From the NCBI GenBank assembly GCA_938084835.1, contig CALKER010000016.1, positions 1 through 64,000 on the forward strand: a stretch of DNA of 64,000 nt, read 5' to 3'. The position numbers and the translations under genes were made by a program. The notes beneath the pieces were generated by a model. That model did no database searches and was not told where the DNA came from. It saw only the letters and a program-made list of their open reading frames with translations. Below are positions 54,241 through 63,970 of this stretch, one piece after another. Each line of letters begins with the position of its first letter. The stretch's first letter is position 1. This stretch comes from an uncultured Thermoguttaceae bacterium (GTDB lineage: Bacteria > Planctomycetota > Planctomycetia > Pirellulales > Thermoguttaceae).

Positions 54241-56940
54241 GTGAGCATTCTAAACCTGGATAAGATTTTCAACCCGAAACGTGTGGCTGTCGTCGGCGCA
54301 AGTGATAACCCCAGGAGTGTGGGGTATACTGTACTCCGCAACCTGGTGGGCAGTGGATTTCAGGGAGTGGTCTACCCCGTCAATCCGAAGCGGGAGGCGG
54401 TGCAAGGGATCCACGCTCATAAGGATCTTCAGAGCTTGCCTCATCCTCCCGATTTAGCGGTGATCTGTACGCCGGCGCGAACGGTGCCGCAACTTGTCCG
54501 AGAATGCGGCGAAGTGGGGACGCGCGGAATCATCATCATTTCGGCTGGCTTCCGCGAAGTCGGCGAGGAAGGCCGGAAGTTAGAGCAGCAAGTGCTGGAG
54601 GAAAAATCCAAGTACGAAGGGATGCGGATCCTCGGCCCGAACTGCTTGGGGATCATCGTGCCAGGGATTCATCTGAACGCGAGCTTTGCCGCCGCTACGC
54701 CGAAAAAGGGCCACATCGGTTTCATTTCCCAGTCTGGGGCCTTGTGTACCTCTGTACTTGATTGGGCCATCGACCAAGGAATCGGCTTCTCCTACTTTGT
54801 TTCTGTAGGCAACATGCTCGACGTGAACATGGGGGATTTGATCGACTACATGGGCTCGCAGACCGAGACCCAGTCGATTATCCTATATATTGAGTCGATT
54901 ACGGAGGCGCGAGAATTTATGTCGGCGGCTCGCGCTTTTGCTCGGACAAAACCGATTGTTGCCTTTAAGGCAGGTCGCTTTGCCGAGTCGGCAAAAGCCG
55001 CCGCATCTCACACCGGCGCCATGGCTGGGGTGGATGCCGTTTACGAGGCGGCTTTTCAACGTGCCGGCATCGAGCGAATCTTCCGAATCGAAGATATGTT
55101 TGATTGTGCGGAGTTGTTGGCTCGGCAGCAGCCTGCCAAGGGGGATCGACTGGCAATCGTGACCAATGCCGGTGGGCCCGGTGTCATGAGCACCGATGCT
55201 CTCATTGAGAGGGCCGGAACTCTAGCCAAATTGTCCCCGACGACTATCGAAAAGCTCAATGCCATTTTGCCCCCCTTCTGGTCACGTGGTAATCCTGTGG
55301 ATGTCTTAGGCGACGCCCCTCCGGAACGTTATGCTTCCGCGTTGGATCTTGTCCTTCAGGATGAAAATGTGGATGCAGCTTTGGTGATTCTGACGCCACA
55401 GGCGATGACCGATCCCACCGGAACAGCCGAGGCCGTCGGCGCGGTGGCCAGCCGACATCGTAAGCCCGTGCTAGCAGCCTGGATGGGTGGATCCTCTGTA
55501 GCAAAAGGGGTGCAGGCCCTGAATGCGGCTAATGTCCCTTGTTATAACACGCCGGAGCAGGCTGTTCGGGCGTTCATGCATTTGGTGAATTACGCTCGAA
55601 ATTTGCAGATCCTCCACGAAACACCAAAAGACATACCCGTAGCTTTTAAGCTTGACCGACAAAGGTTAAGGCAGGTCTTTGGAAGTATCTTCAGCGAGGG
55701 CGTGGAGGTTCTTTCCGAAAATGTCTCCAAGGCTTTGCTTGAAGCCTATGAAATTCCCGTCACTAAGCCTCATTTGGCTCGCTCGGCGGAAGAGGCTGTG
55801 GAGCTGGCCCGGCGAATTGGTTATCCGGTCGCACTTAAGATTCATTCACCTCAGATCACTCACAAGACGGAAGTCGGGGGCGTGGTGCTGAATATAAGTT
55901 CGGACGATGCCGTCCGCCGGGAGTTCGACCGGCTGATCGCCAGAGCCAAAGAGCGGCGGCCTGATGCCACGATTATTGGTGTTACGGTCCAGCAGATGGT
56001 TAGTTTTCCCGTCAGCTATGAGCTGATTTTGGGAGCGACTAAAGATCCAGTTTTTGGCGCGGTGATCATGGTGGGAATGGGGGGAACAGCGGCAGAAGTC
56101 TTCCGGGACCGGGCCCTCGGCTTGCCGCCTCTGAACGAGTCGCTAGCTCGTCGTATGCTGGAGTCGCTTAAATCGTGGCCATTGCTTCAGGGTTATCGGG
56201 GAAGGCCCGGGGTTAACGTGGAGCGGTTGATTGAGATCATCATTCGCTTTTCCTATCTGGTGGCAGACTATCCGGAGATTAAAGAAATTGACGTCAATCC
56301 GCTTTTGTGTACGCCGGAGGATGTTATCGCTTTGGATGCCCGGATCATCGTGGATCAGGAAGTGTTGGCCCACCAGATACGTCCCTACATGCATCTGGCC
56401 ATTCGCCCCTATCCGGAAGAGTTTGTCGCCGAGAAAAAACTACCGGATGGCACTCCGGTGATACTTCGCCCGATCAAGCCCGAGGATGAGCCCCTGTGGC
56501 ATGAGTTGCTTGCTAGTTGCTCCACGCAAACGATTTGGTTCCGCTTTCGGTACTTGTTCAAACAAACCACACATGAAATGGCCACCCGCTATTGCTTTAT
56601 CGATTACGACCGGGAGATCGGCATCGTGGCCGAGGTAGAGGAAGACGGCCAGCGGAGGCTTATCGGTGTCGGTCGCTTAGTGGCCGATGCTAACCGCGAA
56701 TCTGCCGAATATGCCGTAATCGTAGTCGACCGGTGGCAAGGCCGAGGTTTGGGCGGACTACTGACCGACTATTGTTTGGAAGTAGCCAGGCGTTGGGGCG
56801 TCAAGCAGGTGGTGGCCGAGACCACCCGTGATAATGTTCGCATGATCAACACATTCCGCAATCGCGGCTTCATTCTTGAGGAAAAACCTGGGGATGAGGT
56901 GATTTTTGCGCGCAAGGAGGTTCTTGACGGGCAGGGTTGA
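54241..56940 (+). CDS. NDP-forming acyl-CoA synthetase fused to GNAT acetyltransferase (Pat-like)
   Basis: An 899-residue fusion from a GTG start. Order: CoA-binding Rossmann domain (about 8-135, VAVVGASDNPRSVG), succinyl-CoA-synthetase-like domains with SQSGALCT and GPNCLG, the phosphohistidine motif SHTGAMAG at His257, an ATP-grasp domain (about 490-705, KTEVGGVVLN) and a C-terminal GNAT domain (about 730-890) with the acetyl-CoA motif RWQGRGLGG. The layout equals protein lysine acetyltransferases such as Salmonella Pat, in which, as I recall, the phosphohistidine is lost. Here His257 is kept, so the ligase half may still make or use acyl-CoA with NDP/NTP. Its targets (for example acetyl-CoA synthetase) are inferred. 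Confidence 0.93.
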   Translation: MSILNLDKIFNPKRVAVVGASDNPRSVGYTVLRNLVGSGFQGVVYPVNPKREAVQGIHAHKDLQSLPHPPDLAVICTPARTVPQLVRECGEVGTRGIIIISAGFREVGEEGRKLEQQVLEEKSKYEGMRILGPNCLGIIVPGIHLNASFAAATPKKGHIGFISQSGALCTSVLDWAIDQGIGFSYFVSVGNMLDVNMGDLIDYMGSQTETQSIILYIESITEAREFMSAARAFARTKPIVAFKAGRFAESAKAAASHTGAMAGVDAVYEAAFQRAGIERIFRIEDMFDCAELLARQQPAKGDRLAIVTNAGGPGVMSTDALIERAGTLAKLSPTTIEKLNAILPPFWSRGNPVDVLGDAPPERYASALDLVLQDENVDAALVILTPQAMTDPTGTAEAVGAVASRHRKPVLAAWMGGSSVAKGVQALNAANVPCYNTPEQAVRAFMHLVNYARNLQILHETPKDIPVAFKLDRQRLRQVFGSIFSEGVEVLSENVSKALLEAYEIPVTKPHLARSAEEAVELARRIGYPVALKIHSPQITHKTEVGGVVLNISSDDAVRREFDRLIARAKERRPDATIIGVTVQQMVSFPVSYELILGATKDPVFGAVIMVGMGGTAAEVFRDRALGLPPLNESLARRMLESLKSWPLLQGYRGRPGVNVERLIEIIIRFSYLVADYPEIKEIDVNPLLCTPEDVIALDARIIVDQEVLAHQIRPYMHLAIRPYPEEFVAEKKLPDGTPVILRPIKPEDEPLWHELLASCSTQTIWFRFRYLFKQTTHEMATRYCFIDYDREIGIVAEVEEDGQRRLIGVGRLVADANRESAEYAVIVVDRWQGRGLGGLLTDYCLEVARRWGVKQVVAETTRDNVRMINTFRNRGFILEEKPGDEVIFARKEVLDGQG

Positions 56941-57190
56941 AGGCTTGTTATATCCCCGTTGAGGTGGGCCCTCCATCGGACGTTCGGCCAATTCACCGAT
57001 AGGCCCCGGCGGATCGGTCGACTAAGAGCTGTGTTCTCCCGGATTGCCTTTCACGAAAGTTTCTTCCCACTTTTCCCCATTGGCCAGGTAACGGATTAGC
57101 TCGGCCTGTTAATCCCTGGAGGAGTGCGTTGCTCCGCGCGCCTGCGCTATCTTGCGCCGTTTTCCCAAGGAAGTTTCCCTCAGTCTTGGC

Positions 57191-57225
57191 CACCACCTTC
57201 TTCCCCCGATTAAAACGGGGTGGTG
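57191..57225. repeat. Nested hairpin before the cas operon
   Basis: CCCCG/CGGGG (57204-57208 with 57216-57220) with an ATTAAAA loop, inside CACCA/TGGTG (57191-57195 with 57221-57225). It may separate the ligase-GNAT and cas transcripts; the T-run is poor. Confidence 0.4.
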
Positions 57226-57301
57226 TCTCCTTATTTCTGGGGAAGGTGCCATCTTCAGCTTCGGTGGTATCTTGGCCACTAGTCAGGCTTCAAGACGCTT
57301 T

Positions 57302-57330
57302 TTGAATTTTTGCCAGAATGGACATACTGT
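57302..57330 (+). promoter_or_regulatory. Candidate cas operon promoter
   Basis: TTGAAT (57302-57307), a 17-base spacer and TACTGT (57325-57330), about 190 bp before the cas3 ATG. The boxes are only moderate. Confidence 0.3.
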
Positions 57331-57517
57331 GTCCCACCTGCTTTAGGCATTCTCAGCCAAGTTTGCAATAATGGGAAGTTACCTGTGCGTTGGGCTTAGT
57401 CTTGAAACAGGACCGCAGGCGGCCCAAATCCTGTGGGATTTGAGGGGAGGCTCTTCCCAGTCGGAGGCCGCTGTACACTAACGGGGGTTGGGGCTATCCC
57501 GAAAAGGGAGTCTTAAG

Positions 57518-60070
57518 ATGGCACCTTTGCGGGAGGAATCTTTACGGAATAGAGATATCTCTTGTTTGCCCTTAAATATGTGCCTCGCTAAAAGATCGGA
57601 GGATGGTCAAAGCTGCCTTTCGGTGGTCGATCACCTCCGACTGGTGGGCCATGTGGCTGAGAGGCTCCTGGCTCGCATGCCGGAGCCGGTCCGTAAATGG
57701 ATCCCGACCGGGGCCGTCACCTTAGCTGCGCTCCACGATGTGGGAAAGATTAGCCCCGGTTTTCAGCAGAAGATCTGGGGCGACACCCCTGTACCCCAGG
57801 TCGGTTCGCTCCGAGAGTGGGGGGGTGGTTTCACCGATGACCACTCGCAAATAGGCGAAAGTGCTGTACGCGACTACTGCAAGCAGCAAAAACTTCCGGA
57901 GGAGTGGGCCGTGGTTGTGGGGCTTCACCATGGCAACCACTCGCAGCCCTTGTCCCACCATAAGGAATGTTACGGCGGTTCCCCCTGGGCCGACCTTCGT
58001 CTTCAGGTTATAGAGCAGATCGTGAGCCTTTTCGGCCCACTTCCGGACCAACAGCCTCCTTCCACTTATACCGCACTAACCGGGCTTGTGTGCGTGGCCG
58101 ACTGGGTCGCTTCCGACGAAACTCTTTTCCCTTATAATCGGCCTGTCGATCAATTAGTAAGGGTTATCGATACTGTGCTTGATCAGCTTGGTTTTTATTG
58201 GCCTCAGCCAAAGCCTGGTTTCCGATTCGAAGATCTTTTTGGATTCGCACCGCATAAGATCCAGGCGGATACCCATCGTTTAGCCGATCGCCCAGGACTT
58301 CTTTTGGTCGAAGGGCCCATGGGCTGTGGCAAAACGGAAGCCGCACTTTGGGCCGCCTATCGCCTTATGGTGGAAAACCACAACCATGGTTTGTATTTCG
58401 CTTTACCCACGCGATGGGCAAGTAATTTAGTCCACACTAGGGTGCAAAGCTTTTTGGAGCGCGCCTTTGGCGCGCATGCGGCGGCAAGACTGCTTCACGG
58501 GTTAGCGTGGCTTCACCAGTTCTTCAGCGACCCCCAGCTTTCGACTATGCTAGGCGGTGGGGAGGACTTCCGGCCCGGTGGCTCGTGGTTTGCCCCAGCT
58601 AAACGTGGCATCCTATGGCCTTTCGCCGTGGGCACTGTAGATCAAGCTCTTTTCGGTGTTTTGCGTGTCAAACATTATTTCCTTCGCCTTTTCGGTCTGG
58701 CAGGCAAGGTGGTGATCCTCGATGAGATTCACAGTTACGACATGTTTACGGGGACACTTATCGATTCGCTCGTGCAACGTCTTGTGGAGCTTGGTTGCAC
58801 AGTGATTTTCCTCTCAGGCACGCTGACGCACGATCGGCGAAAGCAGCTCGGCCTTGAAGTAAGCGGCGGCGCTCAAGCGCCTTATCCCCTGGTGGTTTCA
58901 AGGGGCGGCCCCGTGCTAGCGCCGCCAGTTCCGCCCGTCTGCTGTAAGCAAATCCAGCTTCAGCGCAAGGATCCCGCCACTCCGCAGTTCTGGGAAGACC
59001 TGGCTCATTACCTGAGCCAAGGGGCATCGATCCTGTGGGTATGTAATACCGTAGCGCGGGCCCAAGAAGCTTACCGCCAGCTTTGCTCACGGCTGTCATT
59101 TCCAGCAACTTCCCTCGATGTGGTTCATTCCCTCATGCTTCCTTGGGATAGACGCCGGAGGGAGGAGAGGTGGGCCACACGTTTAGGCAAGAACCCCTCC
59201 AACCGTGGGCCCGGTTTGCTTGTCGCTACCCAGGTAGTGGAGCAAAGTGTTGACTTAGATGCCGATCTTCTCATTACCGACCTTGCCCCCGTTGATATCC
59301 TCCTTCAGCGTATTGGCCGCTTATGGCGACATCCACGAGCTAATCGGCCAATCTCCCAAGCGGAATGCTGGCTTGTGGACTATGAGTGTCTCCAAGCCAA
59401 TAGCCAGGAGGAATTTTGCAGCCGCTTACATCCCTCCACCCGCGTCTATGCTCCCTATGTTTTGTGGCGGACGGCCCGCACGCTAGAGGGGCGGACACTC
59501 TTGCGATTTCCCGCCGAGGTGCGGGCTCTTCTCGAAGGCACTTATATTGAGCCGCAGCCCGATGACCCACCCTGGGTGGAATCCCTCTACAAAGAACTTT
59601 GTAAACGCAGACAGAAGCTTCGGGACTGCGCTGTTGGTTTACAGCGTGGTGAGTTGCCTTTCCTAGAGGACGACGAGAGTACCACCCGTTATTCTGAACT
59701 GCAGACAGAACCTGTGGTCTTGGTAACAAGCGTTGAAAAGAGGGGAAATCAATGGGAAATCGGTTTTCTTTGCCAAAAGGAGCGATTCCTGTGGAAGCCA
59801 CCCAAGCAGAATCTTTTCTTGACGGCTAAGGCAGTCCTTAACACGATCGCTGTCCCAAGCTCGTGGCTTAAAGACGTTCCGCGGGAAAGCCTGGACCCAC
59901 AACTTTCTCGGGTTTTTGGTAATCCCGCCCGGGTATTACAGTGGACCGAGTCCCAAGTGCTTAATATGTTAAGCGGCCGGCCGACGCCTTTAAGATATTC
60001 CTTGGAGTGGGGCCTTCACCGTCTCACCGAGAATAGGAGTTTCTACGATGAACACCTTCAACCTAGTTGA
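57518..60070 (+). CDS. cas3: Cas3 helicase-nuclease, type I-E
   Basis: An 850-residue effector nuclease recruited by Cascade to unwind and shred target DNA. The start is ATG 57518, with GGGAG eight bases upstream; a TTG ten codons earlier is less likely. The N-terminal HD nuclease (about 30-215) has VVDHLRLVGH (His39), HD in ALHDVGK (His73-Asp74), LHHGNH (His137/138) and ADW (Asp195). The helicase half has Walker A GPMGCGKT (266-273), DEIH (402-405), FLSGTLT, and motifs V-VI VATQVVEQSVDLD and QRIGRLWRH. Domain order and length match full-length HD-helicase Cas3. Its 3' end overlaps cse1 by 23 bp. Confidence 0.97.
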   Translation: MAPLREESLRNRDISCLPLNMCLAKRSEDGQSCLSVVDHLRLVGHVAERLLARMPEPVRKWIPTGAVTLAALHDVGKISPGFQQKIWGDTPVPQVGSLREWGGGFTDDHSQIGESAVRDYCKQQKLPEEWAVVVGLHHGNHSQPLSHHKECYGGSPWADLRLQVIEQIVSLFGPLPDQQPPSTYTALTGLVCVADWVASDETLFPYNRPVDQLVRVIDTVLDQLGFYWPQPKPGFRFEDLFGFAPHKIQADTHRLADRPGLLLVEGPMGCGKTEAALWAAYRLMVENHNHGLYFALPTRWASNLVHTRVQSFLERAFGAHAAARLLHGLAWLHQFFSDPQLSTMLGGGEDFRPGGSWFAPAKRGILWPFAVGTVDQALFGVLRVKHYFLRLFGLAGKVVILDEIHSYDMFTGTLIDSLVQRLVELGCTVIFLSGTLTHDRRKQLGLEVSGGAQAPYPLVVSRGGPVLAPPVPPVCCKQIQLQRKDPATPQFWEDLAHYLSQGASILWVCNTVARAQEAYRQLCSRLSFPATSLDVVHSLMLPWDRRRREERWATRLGKNPSNRGPGLLVATQVVEQSVDLDADLLITDLAPVDILLQRIGRLWRHPRANRPISQAECWLVDYECLQANSQEEFCSRLHPSTRVYAPYVLWRTARTLEGRTLLRFPAEVRALLEGTYIEPQPDDPPWVESLYKELCKRRQKLRDCAVGLQRGELPFLEDDESTTRYSELQTEPVVLVTSVEKRGNQWEIGFLCQKERFLWKPPKQNLFLTAKAVLNTIAVPSSWLKDVPRESLDPQLSRVFGNPARVLQWTESQVLNMLSGRPTPLRYSLEWGLHRLTENRSFYDEHLQPS

Positions 60071-61520
60071 AGAACCGTGGATTCCGGTCCTTTACCACCG
60101 CAGCGTTGCGGGCGGCGTCCAGTACGTCGGTTTGCGCAAGCTTTTTCAGGAAGCCCATCTTCTTAGCGACCTCGCCCTGCCTCCTTTGGAGCGAGTGGCC
60201 GTGACACGGCTCCTCCTTTGCATAACTCATGCGGCACTAAAAGGTCCGGAAAGCAACACTGAGTGGCAAACATGCCTTGACGAAATCCAGCCCGCCGTTT
60301 CCGACTACTTAACGCGGTGGCGTGATCGATTCGATCTCTACGGAGACAAACCCTTTTTGCAGGTCCCCTCCCTCCAGCCCGTCCAACCGGAAGACAAGGG
60401 CTGCTTTACAAACGTGGGAAAGCTTAATTTCGCTTATGCCTCCGGCAATGCCCATACCTTGTTCGATCACGTTGCCCTGCTCAGCTCGCGCGAAATTCCG
60501 CTTCGCGACTTAGCCCTTTCCCTCATTACCTTTCAGTGTTTTCACCCCGGGGGCCTTCTTTTCTCGGCGCGGTGGGATGGGAGCGAAATTTCGCGAAGCA
60601 CCACGCAGGCCCCGTGTGTTGAAGGCTCGCCCCTTTTGGCCATCATTGTCGGCAGTACTCTCTTGCGAACGATTCATTGGAACTTGGTTCCGTACTCGCG
60701 ACTTGAGGGTATCTCCCCTGGTCGGCCCATCTGGGAGTACGACGTTTTACCGCTTCCCGACACTGATGAAGCCAAGCTGATCGGCAATAGCTATCTTGGC
60801 CGACTGGTGCCCTTGTCTCGCGCCATTCGGCTTTGTCCCGGAAGTGACCAGTGCCTGTTGACACAAGGTTATGAATTTCCCAAATTCCCGGCTTTTCGTG
60901 AGCCCATGGCCACGGTAGTGAAGCGCGGCAATGAAGGAAATTACGCGTATCTTAGCGCCTCTCCCGATAAACATCCCTGGCGAGAACTTCATTCCGTCCT
61001 TCTTGTGGGCAAGGTTAACCAGCCTGGCGGCCCATTGTGCCTGGGCAATCTTCTGCAACATTCGGTGGGTGAGGATTCAATTTTCTTATGGGTGGGCGGT
61101 CTGACTGCTCAGCAAGCAAAACTCGAGGATGCCCGGGAGTGGGTCTTCCGCCTAAGCGCATCTCTTTTGGGGCGCCGCGCCCTTGCGATTTACAGCCAGG
61201 GCGTCGAAGTCGCCAACCAGCAGGAACAACAACTTCGAGATGCTGTCCGGCACTATTGCAAGCAGCTTAATCTCGAGGCCAAAAGTTATACGTTAAAGGC
61301 TGCTGCCATCTTCTGGTCCTTGCTTGATAACTACTATCCTGAGTTAATCGTCATCGCCGAACAGCTTGAGAACGTTGACCTTTGGGAGCGCCGGTGCCGG
61401 CGCGTGGCCGTAAGTGCCTACCAGGCCACGTGCCCGGCAATAACACGCCGGCAAATTCCCGCTTTCGTGCAGGGAAGGAATGTTTTATTCGCTTATAGGA
61501 GACAAGGAGTTACCTCATGA
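60048..61520 (+). CDS. cse1: Cascade large subunit Cse1 (CasA/Cas8e)
   Basis: A 490-residue protein matching the I-E large subunit, which recognises the PAM and recruits Cas3. The N-terminus MNTFNLVEEPWIPV, the FDLYGDKPFLQVP segment and NVGKLNFAYASGNAHTLFDH are family hallmarks. The ATG is preceded by GGAG and lies inside the end of cas3, so translation is coupled. The 3' end overlaps cse2 through ATGA. Length is normal. Confidence 0.95.
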   Translation: MNTFNLVEEPWIPVLYHRSVAGGVQYVGLRKLFQEAHLLSDLALPPLERVAVTRLLLCITHAALKGPESNTEWQTCLDEIQPAVSDYLTRWRDRFDLYGDKPFLQVPSLQPVQPEDKGCFTNVGKLNFAYASGNAHTLFDHVALLSSREIPLRDLALSLITFQCFHPGGLLFSARWDGSEISRSTTQAPCVEGSPLLAIIVGSTLLRTIHWNLVPYSRLEGISPGRPIWEYDVLPLPDTDEAKLIGNSYLGRLVPLSRAIRLCPGSDQCLLTQGYEFPKFPAFREPMATVVKRGNEGNYAYLSASPDKHPWRELHSVLLVGKVNQPGGPLCLGNLLQHSVGEDSIFLWVGGLTAQQAKLEDAREWVFRLSASLLGRRALAIYSQGVEVANQQEQQLRDAVRHYCKQLNLEAKSYTLKAAAIFWSLLDNYYPELIVIAEQLENVDLWERRCRRVAVSAYQATCPAITRRQIPAFVQGRNVLFAYRRQGVTS

Positions 61521-62074
61521 CCTCAGATCGTTATTTGCAAACCGCACAGCAGTTTGTGACTTGGTTGGAGGCCCACAAAGACGACCGTTCCGTTTTGGCC
61601 CACCTCCGACGTGGCCTTAGTCCCGCTACCGAACACTACGCGTGGCCGCATATAGCCGCTTTCTGTGAGTTGGATCGCCCATCGCAGCGGGTGATCTACA
61701 CTACGGTGGCTGGCTGTTTTGCCTTCCACCCACAAAATGTCACCGAAGGCAACCTCGGCACTATGATGAAGAAAATTGCCTTCGCTCAGCATCGGGCCGA
61801 GGATGCCTTGAATCGCTTCGAGTCTCGCTTTGCCCGAGTTCTCGCCTGCCAATCTGTGGCGGAACTTTGTCAACAAATTCGCCTCATCGTGCGGCTGGCG
61901 CGGAGTCACGATGTTGGTGTCAACTACCTCATGCTGCTAAGAGATCTTCTGCGGTGGGACCGCTCTCCTTTAGAAATTCGCGTGGCATGGGCCCTCGAAT
62001 ACTATGGTTCGCGCCAAAAATCGGACAAGCTCGAGCAAACACCTTCAGGGGTCGACCCCACATCTGCTGGCTGA
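61517..62074 (+). CDS. cse2: Cascade small subunit Cse2 (CasB/Cas11)
   Basis: A 185-residue, mostly helical protein matching the Cse2 family, which forms a dimer along the Cascade belly and stabilises the R-loop. Typical elements are HLRRGLSPATEHYAWPHI near residue 28 and a C-terminal LLRDLLRWDRS. It overlaps cse1 by four bases (ATGA). The Arg/Lys-rich surface fits nucleic-acid binding. Confidence 0.92.
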   Translation: MTSDRYLQTAQQFVTWLEAHKDDRSVLAHLRRGLSPATEHYAWPHIAAFCELDRPSQRVIYTTVAGCFAFHPQNVTEGNLGTMMKKIAFAQHRAEDALNRFESRFARVLACQSVAELCQQIRLIVRLARSHDVGVNYLMLLRDLLRWDRSPLEIRVAWALEYYGSRQKSDKLEQTPSGVDPTSAG

Positions 62075-62087
62075 AAGGAGCATCCCC

Positions 62088-62756
62088 ATGTCGCTTTGTC
62101 TCACCCGTGTTCGTGTCAGCCTTCAGGAGGCAACCAAGTGTCGCTTGACCGATGCCTACGCCTGGCATCGTGCCATGTGGGAGGCATTTCCGGCTCCGCC
62201 CGGGGCCCCCCGCGACTTTTTGTTCCGTGTCAATCGCCGCGGCCGTGATTTCGAGGTCTTGGTGCTTTCTTCCCAAAAACCTACTCTGCCGCCTTGGGGA
62301 ATTTGGGAAACGAAGGTGATCCCGGAGAAATTCCTTCAGTTCCGTCGCTACGCTTTTTCCCTCCGCGCCAACCCCACCCAAATGCGGGTGGCGCGAAGTA
62401 AAGATGGGACGCGACGAAAAAACGGTCGCCGCACCGGAATCTTCCAGCCACTGCAGTTACGCTTGTGGATTTCCAAAAAGCTGGAGGCCGCCGGCTGTCG
62501 CTTGGAACAGCTTGCCTTCGATCCTCCCGTTCGCGAGCACTTCTACCGCAAAGGTCGTCGGGGAACACACCTCCGCGTCGATTTCCGCGGTGTGTTGACC
62601 GTCCACGACCACCAAGCTTTCCACCGTGCCGTCCGCACCGGAATTGGCCGGGCTCGGGCCTTCGGGTTTGGCATGCTTCTCCTTAAGCCATTGCCCGAAC
62701 AGGCCTCTGCCCACGAGCGTATTCCCGCAAGCAAAGGACATTCCGCCGGTCAATAG
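62088..62756 (+). CDS. cas6e: CRISPR RNA endoribonuclease Cas6e (CasE/Cse3)
   Basis: A 222-residue RAMP protein that cuts the pre-crRNA within each repeat and stays bound to the 3' hairpin. The start is ATG 62088 behind GGAG, 13 bases after cse2. The likely catalytic His27 is in DAYAWHRAMW, matching the His of characterised Cas6e enzymes. The Gly-rich loop is RTGIGRARAFGFGMLLL near 185-205. The gene comes before cas7e, while in E. coli casE follows casC and casD. Confidence 0.95.
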   Translation: MSLCLTRVRVSLQEATKCRLTDAYAWHRAMWEAFPAPPGAPRDFLFRVNRRGRDFEVLVLSSQKPTLPPWGIWETKVIPEKFLQFRRYAFSLRANPTQMRVARSKDGTRRKNGRRTGIFQPLQLRLWISKKLEAAGCRLEQLAFDPPVREHFYRKGRRGTHLRVDFRGVLTVHDHQAFHRAVRTGIGRARAFGFGMLLLKPLPEQASAHERIPASKGHSAGQ

Positions 62757-62839
62757 CCAATGTCTCCTTACGAACAGTGTGACCGTCGGGGCTGTGGTTG
62801 AAACCTGTTGCTCATTCGTCAACAAAAGGAGGTCAAACG

Positions 62840-63970
62840 ATGAAGCTCGTGGAATTGCACCTACTTCAGTCCTTCCCCGTGACGTGCCTTAATCGAGACG
62901 ACGTCGGCTCGCCCAAAAGTGCCTTTTTCGGTGGCGTCCCGCGGGCGCGGGTTAGCAGCCAGTGCTGGAAGCGGGCCATCCGCCTCTACGCCCGAGAATT
63001 GGCCGAGCAAGTTAACCTCCCGCGTTTTCGCGGAATTCGCTCACGCGACCTCACCCCAAAGCTTCTGGAGCTCCTAAGGCCGCGTTTTGCCGATCCTCAG
63101 CGCCGCGAATCAGTGGCAAGGTTTTTGGCCGATAAACTCGCAGAAGCTTCGGGGAAAGTCCTTCTTTTCCTCTCGCCAAAACAGCTCGAAGAAGTCGTCA
63201 ACCAAATTGATTCCCGCAGCAACTTGGAAGAGCTAGCCGCCGAAGGCTCCACCTCTAAAGCGCGCAGCAAAAAGGATGATTTCGTTAACATCTGTGAGAA
63301 AGCACTCAAAGGCCTCAAAACGCCACCGGAAGATGCCGCCGACATAGCCATCTTCGGCCGAATGGTGGCCAGCGACCCCGAGCTCACTTTGGAGGGGGCC
63401 GGTCTCTTTAGCCATGCCCTCTCCACCCACGAGGTGGCCAACGACATCGATTTCTTCTCCGCCGTGGACGACCTCCAACCCCAGGAGCAAATCGGTGCTG
63501 GCCACATGGGGACCCTGGAATTTAACACCGCCTGCTATTACCGTTATGTCGGTGTTAATTGGGATCTCCTCTCCGACAATCTCCACTTAGGTTGTCTTTC
63601 CGTCAATGAGCGGAAGGCGGTGCTCGATGTGTTCCTTCGGGCAGCCATCCTCGCCGTACCTCAGGCCCGAAAGAACTCCATGTTCGGACACGCACCCCCG
63701 GCGGCCATCTTGGGTTTGGTCCGCGACGGTCAGCCCCTGTCGCTAGCCAACGCCTTCGAGGTCCCCGTCCGCTCGCAGGAGGGCTATTTACCGCGATCGC
63801 AAAAGCGGATGGAGGAGCATTATCTGGCCATGAAGAAGGTCTTTAACCTTCACCCTGTGCGGGAGCTGTGGCTCATCCTCGATGCCGCAACTCCCGCTCC
63901 TAAAGTCGGTACTCGGGCGGACACTCTGGACCAGTTTATCAGTGGCTTGTTGGAGGGCATTTCCCCATGA
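62840..63970 (+). CDS. cas7e: Cascade backbone subunit Cas7e (CasC/Cse4)
   Basis: A 376-residue RAMP-fold protein, six copies of which hold the crRNA spacer. The start is ATG 62840, eight bases after AGGAGG; an in-frame ATG at 62798 has no such site. The N-terminus reads MKLVELHLLQSFPVTCLNRD, then FGGVPRARVSSQCWKRAIR, a family hallmark for RNA contact. Other matches are LTLEGAGLFSHALSTHE and FNTACYYRYVGVN. It overlaps the next gene by four bases (ATGA). Confidence 0.96.
   Translation: MKLVELHLLQSFPVTCLNRDDVGSPKSAFFGGVPRARVSSQCWKRAIRLYARELAEQVNLPRFRGIRSRDLTPKLLELLRPRFADPQRRESVARFLADKLAEASGKVLLFLSPKQLEEVVNQIDSRSNLEELAAEGSTSKARSKKDDFVNICEKALKGLKTPPEDAADIAIFGRMVASDPELTLEGAGLFSHALSTHEVANDIDFFSAVDDLQPQEQIGAGHMGTLEFNTACYYRYVGVNWDLLSDNLHLGCLSVNERKAVLDVFLRAAILAVPQARKNSMFGHAPPAAILGLVRDGQPLSLANAFEVPVRSQEGYLPRSQKRMEEHYLAMKKVFNLHPVRELWLILDAATPAPKVGTRADTLDQFISGLLEGISP

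Larger units (their letters stand above)
56941..57517. other. Intergenic region upstream of cas3
   Basis: About 580 bp. It contains the hairpin at 57191-57225 and a candidate promoter at 57302. No CRISPR repeats and no gene were seen. Confidence 0.4.

Noticed and set aside
56941..57517. Possible CRISPR array or leader next to cas3
   Set aside because: No repeated 28-29-base units were found here or elsewhere in the window.
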